Assembly: GCF_022829385.1 (NCBI RefSeq)
Contig: NZ_JAKSXX010000123.1
Location: 1 to 64,000, forward strand
Source: Methylobacterium sp. J-070
GTDB taxonomy: Bacteria > Pseudomonadota > Alphaproteobacteria > Rhizobiales > Beijerinckiaceae
Direction of reading: 5' to 3'
Length of the DNA: 64,000 bases
Shown in pieces: positions 16,506-25,904 of the stretch (position 1 is the stretch's first letter; each line of letters starts with the position of its first letter). Under the pieces are notes generated by a model, which had not been told where the DNA came from, did not search any database, and was given only the letters and a program-made list of their open reading frames with translations. The position numbers were made by a program, and so were the translations under genes.

Positions 16506-19500
16506 ATGGCACGCTTCTTCATCGACCGGCCGGTCTTCGCCTGGGTGGTGGCCCTGTTCATCTGCCTCGGCGGCGCGCTGGCGATCCCCAACCTGCCGGT
16601 GGCGCAGTACCCGGTGATCGCCCCGCCCTCCATCGCCCTGTCGACCGCCTATCCCGGCGCCTCGGTGGAGAGCCTGTACATCGGCACGACCCGGCTCATC
16701 GAGGACGAGCTGAACGGCGCGGCCAACATCATGAACTTCGAGTCGACCACCGACTCGTTCGGCTCGGTCAACATCACCGCGACCTTCCAGCCCGGCACCG
16801 ATCCGGCGCTCGCCTCCGTGGAGGTGCAGAACCGGCTCAAGCGCGTGGAGGCGCGGCTTCCCGCGGAGGTGCGCCAGCAGGGCATCCTGGTCGAGGAGGC
16901 CTCCGCTGCCACCCTCAACATCATCACCCTCGTCTCCAAGGACGGGTCGATGGACGAGGTCGGCCTCGGCGACTTCCTGATCCGCAACGTGATCAACGAG
17001 ATCCGGCGCATCCCCGGGGTCGGGCGCGCCACCCTCTACTCCACCGAGCGCTCGCTCCGGGTCTGGGTCGATCCCGACAAGCTGCGCGGCCTCTCGCTCA
17101 GCGCCTCCGACGTGACCGAGGCGATCCGCAACCAGAACGTCCAGGTCGCCTCCGGCTCGGTCGGCGCGCAGCCGAGCCCGACCCGGCAGGCACTGACGGT
17201 GCCGATCATCGTGAAGGGCCAGCTCGGCACGATCGAGGATTTCGGCGCCGTCGTGCTCCGGGCCAATTCCGACGGCTCCAACGTGCGCCTGCGCGACGTC
17301 GCCCGGATCGAGCTCGGCGGCGACGCCTACCAGTTCTCCACGCGCCTGAACGGCGGCCCGGCCGCCGGCATCTCGGTGACGCTGGCCCCCGACGGCAACG
17401 CCCTGGAGACGGCCCGGGCGATCCGCGCCAAGATGGTGGAATTGTCCCAGTTCTTCCCGCCGGACCTGAAGTGGGACATCCCCTACGACATCACCCCGGC
17501 GGTGGAGGCCTCCATCGAGAAGGTGCTGCACACGCTGGTCGAGGCGGTGGTGCTGGTCTTCCTCGTGATGTTCCTGTTCCTGCAGAACATCCGCTACACC
17601 CTGATCCCCACCATCGTGGTGCCGATCGCCCTGATGGGCACGGTCACGGTGATGTGGATCTCGGGCTTCTCGGTGAACGTGCTCACCATGTTCGGCATGG
17701 TGCTGGCCATCGGCATCCTGGTCGACGACGCCATCGTGGTGGTGGAGAACGTCGAGCGGATCATGAACGAGGAGGGTCTGCCCCCCAAGGAGGCCACCAA
17801 GAAGGCCATGGGGCAGATCACCGGGGCGATCATCGGCATTACCCTGGTGCTGATCGCCGTGTTCGTCCCGATGGCGTTCTTCCCTGGCTCGGTGGGCATC
17901 ATCTACCGGCAGTTCTCGATCGCCATGGTCACCTCCATCGCGTTCTCGGCGCTGCTCGCCCTCTCGCTGACGCCGGCCCTGTGCGCCACCTTCCTGAAGC
18001 CGGTCGAGACGGGGCACGGACACGCCAAGGGCGGCGTGTTCGGTCTGTTCAACCGGTTCGTGGACCGGGAGACCGCCCGCTACGGCCGCGGCACCCGGTG
18101 GTTCATCCGGAAGTCCGGGCGGGTGATGCTGGTCTACCTCGCGCTGGTGGCCGGCACCGCCTACGCCTTCGTCAACCTGCCGGAGGGCTTCCTGCCCGTG
18201 GAGGACCAGGGCTTCTTCACGGTCGACATCCAGACCCCGCCGGGCGCCTCCTACAACCGCACCCAGGAGGCGGTGCGCAAGGTCGAGGAGCACCTGCTGG
18301 CCCAACCCGGCGTCGCCACCGTGACGATGCTGAACGGCTTCTCGTTCTCGGGACAGGCGCCGAGCACCAGCCAGGCCTTCGTGACCCTCAAGCCCTGGGG
18401 CGAGCGCGATGCCGGGAACTCGGCTGCCGCCCTGGTGGCGAAGACCAACGCGGCGCTGGCGAGCTACCGCGACGCCACGGTCGATGCCCAGGAGCCGCCG
18501 CCGGTGGACAACCTCGGCAACGCGGCGGGCTTCTCGTTCCGCCTTCAGGACCGGGCGAACCGCGGCTACGCGGCGCTGCTGTCGGCCCAGGAGCAGCTCC
18601 TCAAGCTCGCCGCGTCCAGTCCGATCCTCCAGAAGGTCAAGATCGAGGGCCTGCCCCCGACCCCGCAGGCCGAGCTGGTCATCGACCGCGAGAAGGCGGC
18701 GGCCCTGGGCGTGAAGTTCGAGGACATCAACGCCACGATCCAGCTCAACCTCGGCTCGGTCTATCCGAACGACTTCCCCAACCGGGGCAAGATGCAGCGG
18801 GTCTACGTCCAGGCCGAGCAGCTCCAGCGCATGAACGCCTCGGACATCCTCAACTACGCGGTGAAGAACGCCACGGGCACCATGGTGCCGATGTCGTCCT
18901 TCGCGGAGCTGAAATGGGGCATGGGGCCGAGCCAGATCGTCGGCTTCAACGGCTACCAGTCGGTGCGCTTCACCGGCGAGCCGAACCCCGGCTACACGTC
19001 GGGCGACGCCATCGCCGAGATGGAGCGGCTGATGCTCCAGCTGCCCAAGGGCTTCGGCTACGCCTGGACGGGTCAGTCCTACCAGGAGAAGCAGGCGGGC
19101 AGCCAGGCGACCCTGCTGCTCGCCCTCTCGGTGCTGATCGTGTTCCTGTGCCTCGCCGCGCTCTACGAGAGCTGGGCGATCCCGGTCTCGGTGCTGCTGG
19201 TGATCCCGCTCGGCGTGATCGGCGCGGTGGCGGCGGTGCACCTGCGCGGCATGCCCAACGACGTGTACTTCAAGATCGGGCTGATCACGATCATCGGGCT
19301 CTCGGCCAAGAACGCGATCCTGATCGTGGAGTTCGCGCGGGACCTCTGGAAGCCCGGGACCTCGGTGGTGCACTCGGCGGTCGAGGCGGCGACGCTCCGG
19401 TTCCGGCCGATCGTGATGACCTCGCTCGCCTTCATCTTCGGTGTGGTGCCGCTGGCGATCGCCACCGGAGCCGCCTCGAAGAGCCAGCAGGCGATCGGCA

Positions 19501-19661
19501 CCGGCGTGATGGGCGGTATGATCACCGCCACCGTTCTGGCGGTGTTCTTCGTGCCGGTGTTTTTTGTCGTCGTGATGCGCGTGTTCCGGCGCCGGGCGGT
19601 GGCGGAGGGCGAGCGGGAGGCCGAGGTGCGGCACGCGCCGGCGCGGGTGGCGGCGGAGTGA
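16506..19661 (+). CDS. RND efflux pump inner-membrane subunit (HAE1 family)
   Basis: A full-length 1051-residue hydrophobe/amphiphile efflux-1 transporter (AcrB/MexF type) that expels drugs using the proton gradient. The start MARFFIDRPVFAWVVALFI is diagnostic. It has the expected 12 membrane helices, two large periplasmic loops and the proton-relay Asp pair in helix 4 (GILVDDAIVVVENVERIM). Other blocks are PALCATFLKP and the helix 10 region GLSAKNAILIVEFA. It follows the adaptor gene as an operon. The substrate cannot be told from sequence. Confidence 0.96.
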   Translation: MARFFIDRPVFAWVVALFICLGGALAIPNLPVAQYPVIAPPSIALSTAYPGASVESLYIGTTRLIEDELNGAANIMNFESTTDSFGSVNITATFQPGTDPALASVEVQNRLKRVEARLPAEVRQQGILVEEASAATLNIITLVSKDGSMDEVGLGDFLIRNVINEIRRIPGVGRATLYSTERSLRVWVDPDKLRGLSLSASDVTEAIRNQNVQVASGSVGAQPSPTRQALTVPIIVKGQLGTIEDFGAVVLRANSDGSNVRLRDVARIELGGDAYQFSTRLNGGPAAGISVTLAPDGNALETARAIRAKMVELSQFFPPDLKWDIPYDITPAVEASIEKVLHTLVEAVVLVFLVMFLFLQNIRYTLIPTIVVPIALMGTVTVMWISGFSVNVLTMFGMVLAIGILVDDAIVVVENVERIMNEEGLPPKEATKKAMGQITGAIIGITLVLIAVFVPMAFFPGSVGIIYRQFSIAMVTSIAFSALLALSLTPALCATFLKPVETGHGHAKGGVFGLFNRFVDRETARYGRGTRWFIRKSGRVMLVYLALVAGTAYAFVNLPEGFLPVEDQGFFTVDIQTPPGASYNRTQEAVRKVEEHLLAQPGVATVTMLNGFSFSGQAPSTSQAFVTLKPWGERDAGNSAAALVAKTNAALASYRDATVDAQEPPPVDNLGNAAGFSFRLQDRANRGYAALLSAQEQLLKLAASSPILQKVKIEGLPPTPQAELVIDREKAAALGVKFEDINATIQLNLGSVYPNDFPNRGKMQRVYVQAEQLQRMNASDILNYAVKNATGTMVPMSSFAELKWGMGPSQIVGFNGYQSVRFTGEPNPGYTSGDAIAEMERLMLQLPKGFGYAWTGQSYQEKQAGSQATLLLALSVLIVFLCLAALYESWAIPVSVLLVIPLGVIGAVAAVHLRGMPNDVYFKIGLITIIGLSAKNAILIVEFARDLWKPGTSVVHSAVEAATLRFRPIVMTSLAFIFGVVPLAIATGAASKSQQAIGTGVMGGMITATVLAVFFVPVFFVVVMRVFRRRAVAEGEREAEVRHAPARVAAE

Positions 19662-19701
19662 CGATTCCGGGACGCGTCTAGCGCCGCCTATCCACCACAC
19701 G

Positions 19702-19730
19702 CCCTCCCTCCCCCGCAGGGGGGGGAGGGG
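19702..19730 (+). terminator. C-rich palindrome after the RND operon
   Basis: A CCTCCCCC-type left arm (19706-19714) pairs with a GGGGGAGGG right arm (19721-19729) over a 6-nt loop, 40 bases after the pump gene. It is either a terminator or a copy of a dispersed C-rich palindrome; a similar one is at 47801-47826. No T-run follows. Confidence 0.45.
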
Positions 19731-19930
19731 ACGCGCACGCAGCTTCGCGCCTAATCCTCGATAAGCCCCGGATCCAACGCCGATTGGTCCATCGACCAAT
19801 CCCCCTGGTCCGAACCTTGCTGTGGGCGCGGCGTGCGTGCCGTTTGCCGACGCGCGGCACCGGGTCTAAGCCTCAACCACCGCTTCCGCGGGACGGCCTG
19901 CGCTCAACTTTCACGGTTCCGGAGATCCGA

Positions 19931-21547
19931 TTGCCCCGTTCTGCCCTGAAGACCCTCGCCCGCGGCGTGTCCGTGGTCGCGGTCGCGACGTTTGCCTTCG
20001 CCGCGCTGCCCGCGCAGGCCGCCAACGTCTTCCGCTTCGCCTTCCAGGGTGATCTGAAATCCCTCGATCCCTACTCCCTCAAGGAGAGCTTTACCGAGGG
20101 CATGCAGGAGGCCGCCTACGAGCCCCTCGTCACCCTCGACAAGAACCTGAAATTCGCGCCGGCGCTCGCCGAATCCTGGGAGACGCCGGAGCCGACCCGC
20201 TGGCGCTTCCACCTGCGCAGGAACGTCAAGTTCCACGACGGCACGCCGTTCACCGCCGACGACGTGATCTTCTCCGCCCAGCGCGTCCGGGCCACGGGCT
20301 CGAACTTCACCACCAACGTCCCGGCCGACGCCGAGTTCGTGAAGGTCGACGACTACACCGTCGACATGGTGCTGAAGAAGCCGAACCCCATCGCCATCGC
20401 CCAGTTCCCGACCTGGGTGATCATGTCGAAGGCGTGGTCCGAGAAGAACGGCGTCGTCCAGCCGACGCCGCCGAGCGCCACCAGCCCGAGCTACGCCACC
20501 CTGCACGAGAACGGCACCGGCCCGTTCGTGATCGCCGAGCACCAGCCCGGCGTGAAGACCGTGTTCAAGAAGTTCGACGGCTACTGGGGCAAGGCCGAGT
20601 CGAACCTCGACGAGGCGGTGCTGACCACCATCGCCAACCCGGCGACCCGCGTCGCCGCGCTGCTCTCCGGCGAGGTCGACTGGATCGACCCCGTGCCGCT
20701 GCAGGACCAGCAGCGGGTCAACGCCAGCGGCACCGCCACCGTGATGGCCGGCCCCGAGCTGCGCACGATCTTCCTCGGCATGGACCAGGACCGGGACGAG
20801 CTGAAGGATTCCTCCGTCAAGGGCAAGAACCCGTTCAAGGACATCAAGGTGCGCGAGGCCTTCTACCTCGCCATCGACGAGGACACGATCGCCAAGCGCG
20901 TGATGCGCGGGCAGGCGGTGCCCTCCGCGCTGATGATCGCCCCGGCGCTCTACGACCGCGGGGCCGAGTTCAAGCGCCCGGCCACCGACCTCAAGAAGGC
21001 CAAGGACCTGATGGCCCAGGCCGGCTATCCGGACGGGTTCTCGCTCACCATGGATTGCCCCAACGATCGCTACGTCAACGACGAGGCGATCTGTCAGGCG
21101 GTGGTCTCGATGCTCGCGCGCATTAACGTCAAGGTGAACCTCAACGCCCAGCCGAAGGCCAAGTACTTCGCCAAGGTGCTGGCGCCGAACTACGACACCT
21201 CGTTCTACCTGCTCGGCTGGACGCCGTCGTCGCTGGACAGCCACAACATCCTCTACGAGATCGTCGGCTGCCGGAAGCCCGGCGACAAGTCGGGCCGGGG
21301 CGGCTGGAACCTCGCGGGCTACTGCGATCCGAAGATCGACGACATCGCCGACAAGGTCGAATCCGAGACCGACAAGACCAAGCGCGACGCCCTGATCAAG
21401 GAGGGCTTCGACGTCCTGAACACCGACTGGGGCTACATCCCGCTGCACCAGCAGGCGCTGGCCTGGGGCGTCTCCAAGAAGGTCCACCTGACCCAGCGCG
21501 CCGACAACCTGCTCCTGCTCTACTGGGTCTCGAAGGATCCCCAGTAG
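19931..21547 (+). CDS. ABC transporter substrate-binding protein, peptide/nickel family
   Basis: A family 5 extracellular solute-binding protein (DppA/OppA type), 538 residues from a TTG at 19931. That start sits 8 bases after GGAG and directly before the signal peptide (RSALKTLARGVSVVAVATFAF, cleavage after AQA at about 27). The family signatures GDLKSLDPYSLKES and the ligand-binding lobes follow, with LAESWETPEPTRWRFHLR and FTADDVIFSAQRV. The protein captures a peptide or opine-like solute in the periplasm for the two permeases encoded just downstream. GTG at 19916 is an alternative start. Confidence 0.92.
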   Translation: MPRSALKTLARGVSVVAVATFAFAALPAQAANVFRFAFQGDLKSLDPYSLKESFTEGMQEAAYEPLVTLDKNLKFAPALAESWETPEPTRWRFHLRRNVKFHDGTPFTADDVIFSAQRVRATGSNFTTNVPADAEFVKVDDYTVDMVLKKPNPIAIAQFPTWVIMSKAWSEKNGVVQPTPPSATSPSYATLHENGTGPFVIAEHQPGVKTVFKKFDGYWGKAESNLDEAVLTTIANPATRVAALLSGEVDWIDPVPLQDQQRVNASGTATVMAGPELRTIFLGMDQDRDELKDSSVKGKNPFKDIKVREAFYLAIDEDTIAKRVMRGQAVPSALMIAPALYDRGAEFKRPATDLKKAKDLMAQAGYPDGFSLTMDCPNDRYVNDEAICQAVVSMLARINVKVNLNAQPKAKYFAKVLAPNYDTSFYLLGWTPSSLDSHNILYEIVGCRKPGDKSGRGGWNLAGYCDPKIDDIADKVESETDKTKRDALIKEGFDVLNTDWGYIPLHQQALAWGVSKKVHLTQRADNLLLLYWVSKDPQ

Positions 21548-21556
21548 GGGCCCGGC

Positions 21557-22537
21557 GTGCTCGCCTTCCTGCTGCGCCGGGTGATCCAGGCGGCCGCGGT
21601 CCTCGCGGTCGTCGGGCTCATCGCCTTCGCGATGTTCCGGTTCGCGGGCGATCCCGTGAACCAGATCGTCGGCCCCGACACCACCGTGGCCGAGCGGGCC
21701 CAGATCCGGACGGATCTCGGCCTCGACGATCCGGTGCTGGTCCAGTTCGCCCGCTATGCCGGCAACGTGGTGCGGGGCCGGTTCGGCATCTCGTACCAGT
21801 TCCGGCAGCCGGTCTCGCAGCTCCTCGCCGAGCGCATGCCGGCGACGCTGGAGCTCGCCTTCTGCGCCACGATCTTCGCCCTGGTGGTGGGGATCCTGAT
21901 GGGCGTCTACTGCGCGCTGTTCCGCGACTCCTGGCTCGCCGGGCTGTTCCAGGCGGTCTCGCTCATCGGGATCAGCCTGCCGACCTTCCTGATCGGCATC
22001 CTGCTGATCTACCTGTTCTCGGTGACGCTCGGCTGGCTGCCCTCCTACGGACGGGGCGACACGGTCCGCCTCGGCTGGTGGACCACGGGCTTCCTGACGG
22101 CCTCCGGGCTCAAGGCGCTGATCCTGCCCTCGGTGACGCTCGGCCTGTTCCAGATGACGCTGATCATGCGTCTGGTGCGCGCCGAGATGCTGGAGGTGCT
22201 GCGCACCGACTACATCCGCTTCGCCCGGGCGCGGGGGCTCACCACCCGGGCCGTCCACCTGCGCCACGCGCTCAAGAACACCCTGGTGCCGGTGATCACC
22301 ATCGCGGGGCTGCAGCTCGGCTCGGTCATCGCCTTCTCGATCATCACCGAGACGGTGTTCCAGTGGCCCGGCATGGGTCTGCTCTTCGTCCAGGCGGTGC
22401 AGAACGTCGATATCCCGATCATGTCGGCGTATCTGCTGCTCGTCGCGCTGATCTTCGTGACCATCAACCTCGTGGTCGACATCCTCTACACGGTGGTCGA
22501 TCCGCGCCTGCGGCTCTCGACCGGGCGGGCGGCGTGA
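21557..22537 (+). CDS. ABC transporter permease (DppB-like)
   Basis: A 326-residue inner-membrane permease with six predicted helices, starting LAFLLRRVIQAAAVLAVVG after a GTG start. Family marks are the N-terminal FAGDPVNQIVGPDT region, SLPTFLIGILLIY and the EAA-type loop YIRFARARGLTTRAVHLRHA, which docks to the ATPase subunits. It begins 9 bases after the binding-protein stop. It forms the translocation pore with the DppC-like protein encoded next. Confidence 0.94.
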   Translation: MLAFLLRRVIQAAAVLAVVGLIAFAMFRFAGDPVNQIVGPDTTVAERAQIRTDLGLDDPVLVQFARYAGNVVRGRFGISYQFRQPVSQLLAERMPATLELAFCATIFALVVGILMGVYCALFRDSWLAGLFQAVSLIGISLPTFLIGILLIYLFSVTLGWLPSYGRGDTVRLGWWTTGFLTASGLKALILPSVTLGLFQMTLIMRLVRAEMLEVLRTDYIRFARARGLTTRAVHLRHALKNTLVPVITIAGLQLGSVIAFSIITETVFQWPGMGLLFVQAVQNVDIPIMSAYLLLVALIFVTINLVVDILYTVVDPRLRLSTGRAA

Positions 22538-22562
22538 GGCAAGTCCCTATGAAGATCTGCCG

Positions 22563-23534
22563 ATGAGCGGATACGACCTCGACGCGGGCGACGCCCCGCC
22601 GGTGCCGCTGCCGGAGGCGGCGCCCTCCCGCCTCGCGCGCTGGCGGGATTCCGACCTGCTGGCGAGCTTCCTGGGCTCCAAGACCGCGATGGCGGCGCTG
22701 ATCGCCACCGTGCTGATGGTGGGGCTCGCCTTCGCGTCCTCATGGATCGCCCCCCAGAACCCCTACGACCCGGCGCAGCTCGACCTGATCAACTCCAACC
22801 TGCCGCCGATCTGGCAGGCGGACGGCCAGGCCCCGTTCTACCTCGGCACCGACGACCAGGGCCGGGACGTGCTCTCGGCGGTACTCTACGGCCTGCGCCT
22901 GTCGCTGATCGTCGGGGTGCTCGGGGTGCTGACCTCCGGCGTCCTCGGCATCGCGCTCGGCCTGATCGCCGGCTACGCCGGCGGCGCCCTCGACACGCTG
23001 ATCATGCGCGTCGCCGACGTGCAGCTCACCTTCCCGGCGATCCTGATCGCCCTGGTGGTGGACGGCGTGGCGCGGGCGAGCTTCGGCGGCGCACTCGATG
23101 TCGGGCCGCTGATCGGGCTGATCGTGGTGTCGATCGGCCTGTCCTTCTGGGTGCAGTACGCGCGGACCGTGCGCTCCTCCGTGATGGTCGAGAAGGGCAA
23201 GGACTACGTCCAGGCGGCACGGCTCATCGGGCTGTCGCCGCCGGTGATCCTGGTCCGCCACGTGCTGCCGAACGTCACCGGCCCGGTCTTCGTGATCGCG
23301 ACGATCAACCTCGCGCTGGCGATCATCACCGAGGCGACGCTGTCGTTCCTCGGCACCGGCCTGCCCGAGACCATGCCGTCGCTCGGCACCCTGATCCGCA
23401 CGGGCAACCGCTTCCTGTTCTCCGGCGAGTGGTGGATCGTCGCCTTCCCCGGGCTGGCGCTCGCCGGGCTCGTCATCGCCATCAACCTCCTGGGGGATTG
23501 GCTGCGCGACGCGCTCAATCCGAAGCTGCAATGA
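22563..23534 (+). CDS. ABC transporter permease (DppC-like)
   Basis: A 323-residue partner permease of the dipeptide/nickel type. It has the long cytoplasmic N-terminus and first helix (about 45-65), the periplasmic FYLGTDDQGRDVLSAVLYG motif characteristic of DppC, five more helices, and an EAA-type loop (DYVQAARLIGLSPPVILVRH). The gene lies 25 bases after the DppB-like gene. Downstream, about 200 bases containing a large palindrome separate it from the ATPase genes, which may tune the permease-to-ATPase ratio. Confidence 0.94.
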   Translation: MSGYDLDAGDAPPVPLPEAAPSRLARWRDSDLLASFLGSKTAMAALIATVLMVGLAFASSWIAPQNPYDPAQLDLINSNLPPIWQADGQAPFYLGTDDQGRDVLSAVLYGLRLSLIVGVLGVLTSGVLGIALGLIAGYAGGALDTLIMRVADVQLTFPAILIALVVDGVARASFGGALDVGPLIGLIVVSIGLSFWVQYARTVRSSVMVEKGKDYVQAARLIGLSPPVILVRHVLPNVTGPVFVIATINLALAIITEATLSFLGTGLPETMPSLGTLIRTGNRFLFSGEWWIVAFPGLALAGLVIAINLLGDWLRDALNPKLQ

Positions 23535-23577
23535 TGGATTCGGCTGTGCGCGTTCCCCCGCCCTATCCCACCCTCCA

Positions 23578-23689
23578 CCTCATCCTGAGGTGCCGGAGCG
23601 CAGCGGAGGCCTCGAAGGAGGGCTCCAGGGATCGCGCGCTGTCCGGAGGGCTCCTTCGAGGCGCGCTGCGCGCGCACCTCAGGATGAGG
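23578..23689. repeat. 112-bp palindromic intergenic repeat
   Basis: The ends are perfect inverted 16-mers, CCTCATCCTGAGGTGC (23578-23593) and GCACCTCAGGATGAGG (23674-23689). An inner pair CCTCGAAGGAG (23610-23620) and CTCCTTCGAGG (23651-23661) extends the dyad, so the whole element can fold as one long hairpin. Each 16-mer also contains its own small dyad (CTCATCCTGAGG). Size and design resemble RIME/REP-type repeats of rhizobia; family membership is inferred. It lies inside the ABC transporter operon. Confidence 0.75.
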
Positions 23690-23730
23690 GCGCGGGTTGG
23701 AGAAAGCTCCGCCGTCGGAACCCGCAAGCC

Positions 23731-24711
23731 ATGACGGAAAAAATCCTCTCCGTGCGCGACCTGACGGTCGCCTTCGACACCCGCCGCGGGCCGCTCACCG
23801 CCATCGACCGGGTCTCCTTCGACATCCACCGCGGCGAGATCCTGGGGGTCGTGGGCGAATCCGGGGCCGGCAAGTCGGTCACCGGCGCGGCGGTGATCGG
23901 GCTGATCGACCGGCCGGGCCGGATCGCCGGCGGCGAGATCCTCTTACGCGGCGAGCGCATCGACAACCTCTCCCCCGAGGCGATGCGGCGGGTGCGCGGC
24001 CGGCGCATCGGCATGATCTTCCAGGACCCGCTGACCTCGCTGGACCCGCTGTTCCGGGTCGGCGACCAGATCGTCGAGACCCTGCGCACCCACACCGACC
24101 TGTCGGGCCGGGCCGCGCGCACCCGCGCCATCGATCTGCTCGCCGAGGTCGGCATCCCGGCCCCCGAGCGGCGCATCGACGGCTACCCGCACGAATTCTC
24201 CGGCGGCATGCGCCAGCGGGTGGTGATCGCCCTGGCGCTCGCCGCCGAGCCCGAGCTGATCATCGCCGACGAGCCGACCACGGCCCTCGACGTCTCGGTC
24301 CAGGCCCAGATCATCACGCTGCTCAAGCGCCTGTGCCGCGAGCACGGCACCGCGGTGATGCTGGTCACCCACGACATGGGGGTGATCGCCGAGGCCGCCG
24401 ACCGGGTGGCGGTGATGTATGCCGGGCGGGTCGCCGAGATCGGCCCGGTCGCCTCGGTGATCGCCAAGCCCCACCACCCCTACGCGGTCGGCCTGATGGG
24501 GGCGATCCCGACCCTGTCGCAGGAGGCCGCGAGGCTGAGCCAGATCCCCGGCTCGATGCCGCGGCTCACCGCGATCCCGAAGGGCTGCGCGTTCAACCCG
24601 CGCTGCCCGAAGGTCTTCTCGCGATGCCGCGTCGAGCGGCCGGAGCCGATCCCGGTCGATGCGAGCCGGGTGGCGTGTCATCTGTACGATGCAGCGGAGC
24701 GCGCAGCGTGA
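23731..24711 (+). CDS. ABC transporter ATP-binding protein (DppD-like)
   Basis: A 326-residue ATPase starting at the ATG at 23731, just past the palindromic repeat. Walker A is VVGESGAGKSVTGAAV (about 40-55), the signature is EFSGGMRQRVVIALALA, Walker B is ELIIADEPTTALDVS and the switch His is in LVTHDMG. The C-terminal oligopeptide/dipeptide extension (AFNPRCPKVFSRC) contains the family's conserved cysteines. It pairs with the next ATPase as a heterodimer energising the dipeptide-type transporter. The last 4 bases overlap the following gene. Confidence 0.95.
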   Translation: MTEKILSVRDLTVAFDTRRGPLTAIDRVSFDIHRGEILGVVGESGAGKSVTGAAVIGLIDRPGRIAGGEILLRGERIDNLSPEAMRRVRGRRIGMIFQDPLTSLDPLFRVGDQIVETLRTHTDLSGRAARTRAIDLLAEVGIPAPERRIDGYPHEFSGGMRQRVVIALALAAEPELIIADEPTTALDVSVQAQIITLLKRLCREHGTAVMLVTHDMGVIAEAADRVAVMYAGRVAEIGPVASVIAKPHHPYAVGLMGAIPTLSQEAARLSQIPGSMPRLTAIPKGCAFNPRCPKVFSRCRVERPEPIPVDASRVACHLYDAAERAA

Positions 24712-25688
24712 GCGCCTACGTCGAAGTCACCGACCTGCGCCGCCGGTTCGACGTCTCGAAGCCCTGGCTCAACCGGGTGCTCGAGCGCGAGCCCCGGAAA
24801 TTCCTCACGGCGGTCGATCGGGTCGGCTTCGAGATCGCCAAGGGCGAGACCTTCGCGATCGTCGGCGAATCCGGCTCGGGCAAGTCGACGGTGGCCCGGA
24901 TGGTGGTCGGCCTGCTGCCGCCCTCCGCCGGCGAGGTCCGCATCACCGGGATCTCGATGACCGATCCGCGCCAGGCTGCCGCACGGCGGCGGATGCGCTC
25001 GCGAATCCAGATGATCTTCCAGGACCCCTACGCGTCCATGAACCCGCGCTGGCGGGTGGGCAAGATCGTCGCCGAACCGATCCGGGCGTTCAACCTGATC
25101 CAGGGGGAAGGGGCGATCCGCGCCCGGGTGGCCGAGCTCCTCGGCCTCGTCGGGCTCCATGCCGACGATTCGAAAAAATACCCGCACGAATTCTCCGGCG
25201 GGCAGCGCCAGCGGGTGGCGATCGCCCGGGCGCTTGCCAGCCAGGCCGAGTTCCTGGTGGGCGACGAGCCGACCTCGGCGCTCGACGTCTCGGTGCAGGC
25301 GCAGATCCTCAACCTGATGCGCGACCTGCAGGACCGGCTCGGGCTGACCTACCTGTTCATCTCCCACAACCTCGCCGTGGTCCGCCACATGGCGACCCGG
25401 GTGGGGGTGATGTATCTCGGCCGGCTGGTGGAGGTGGCGGCCGCCCGGGACCTGTTCGCCCGACCGCGCCATCCCTACACGCGGATGCTGCTCGACGCGG
25501 TGCCCGACCTCGCCCATGTCGGCCGCGCCCGGGTGCCGGTCTCCGGCGAGATCCCGAACCCGATCGATCCGCCCCCGGGCTGCACCTTCAACCCGCGCTG
25601 CCCGCTGGCCAACGACCGCTGCCGCGCGGAGGTGCCCGCGCTCCTCGACGGCGTCGCCTGCCACGCCGTGCAGGAGGGGCGCGCCTAG
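24708..25688 (+). CDS. ABC transporter ATP-binding protein (DppF-like)
   Basis: A 326-residue ATPase beginning at a GTG that overlaps the previous stop (GTGA), implying coupled translation. It shows Walker A (IVGESGSGKSTVARMVV, about 56), Q-loop IQMIFQDPYASMNPRW, signature EFSGGQRQRVAIARALA, Walker B and the dipeptide-family C-terminus with PPPGCTFNPRCPLANDRC. As in DppF/OppF, the N-terminus carries an insert before Walker A (SKPWLNRVLEREPRKFLTAV). It is the last gene of the five-gene transporter operon. Confidence 0.95.
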   Translation: MSAYVEVTDLRRRFDVSKPWLNRVLEREPRKFLTAVDRVGFEIAKGETFAIVGESGSGKSTVARMVVGLLPPSAGEVRITGISMTDPRQAAARRRMRSRIQMIFQDPYASMNPRWRVGKIVAEPIRAFNLIQGEGAIRARVAELLGLVGLHADDSKKYPHEFSGGQRQRVAIARALASQAEFLVGDEPTSALDVSVQAQILNLMRDLQDRLGLTYLFISHNLAVVRHMATRVGVMYLGRLVEVAAARDLFARPRHPYTRMLLDAVPDLAHVGRARVPVSGEIPNPIDPPPGCTFNPRCPLANDRCRAEVPALLDGVACHAVQEGRA

Positions 25689-25904
25689 CGCCTCGCCCCC
25701 GGCCGCTCCCGCGTCCCGGAGCGGCCCCGGACGGGCCGCCGGGTTCGCTCCCGCATCGCGGTCCGCGGACCCCGTCACGAGAGGCGTGGCCACGGCTCCG
25801 GTGCACGTGCGAGGGCCGCCACCGGTCTCGGGACGATGGCGTGAGCGGGCTGGACCCACCGACGCCGCCCGCGCAGCACGCGGTTACGTGGGCCGACGCC
25901 CCAC

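Noticed and set aside
14949..19799. A 1616-codon open frame on the minus strand
   Set aside because: It lies antisense to the RND adaptor and pump, is Arg/Gly/His-rich and has no domain; it results from high third-position GC in the plus-strand genes.
19904..22267. A 787-codon minus-strand frame over the ABC operon
   Set aside because: It mirrors the plus-strand genes, has no recognisable domain, and the plus-strand products are full-length and well matched.
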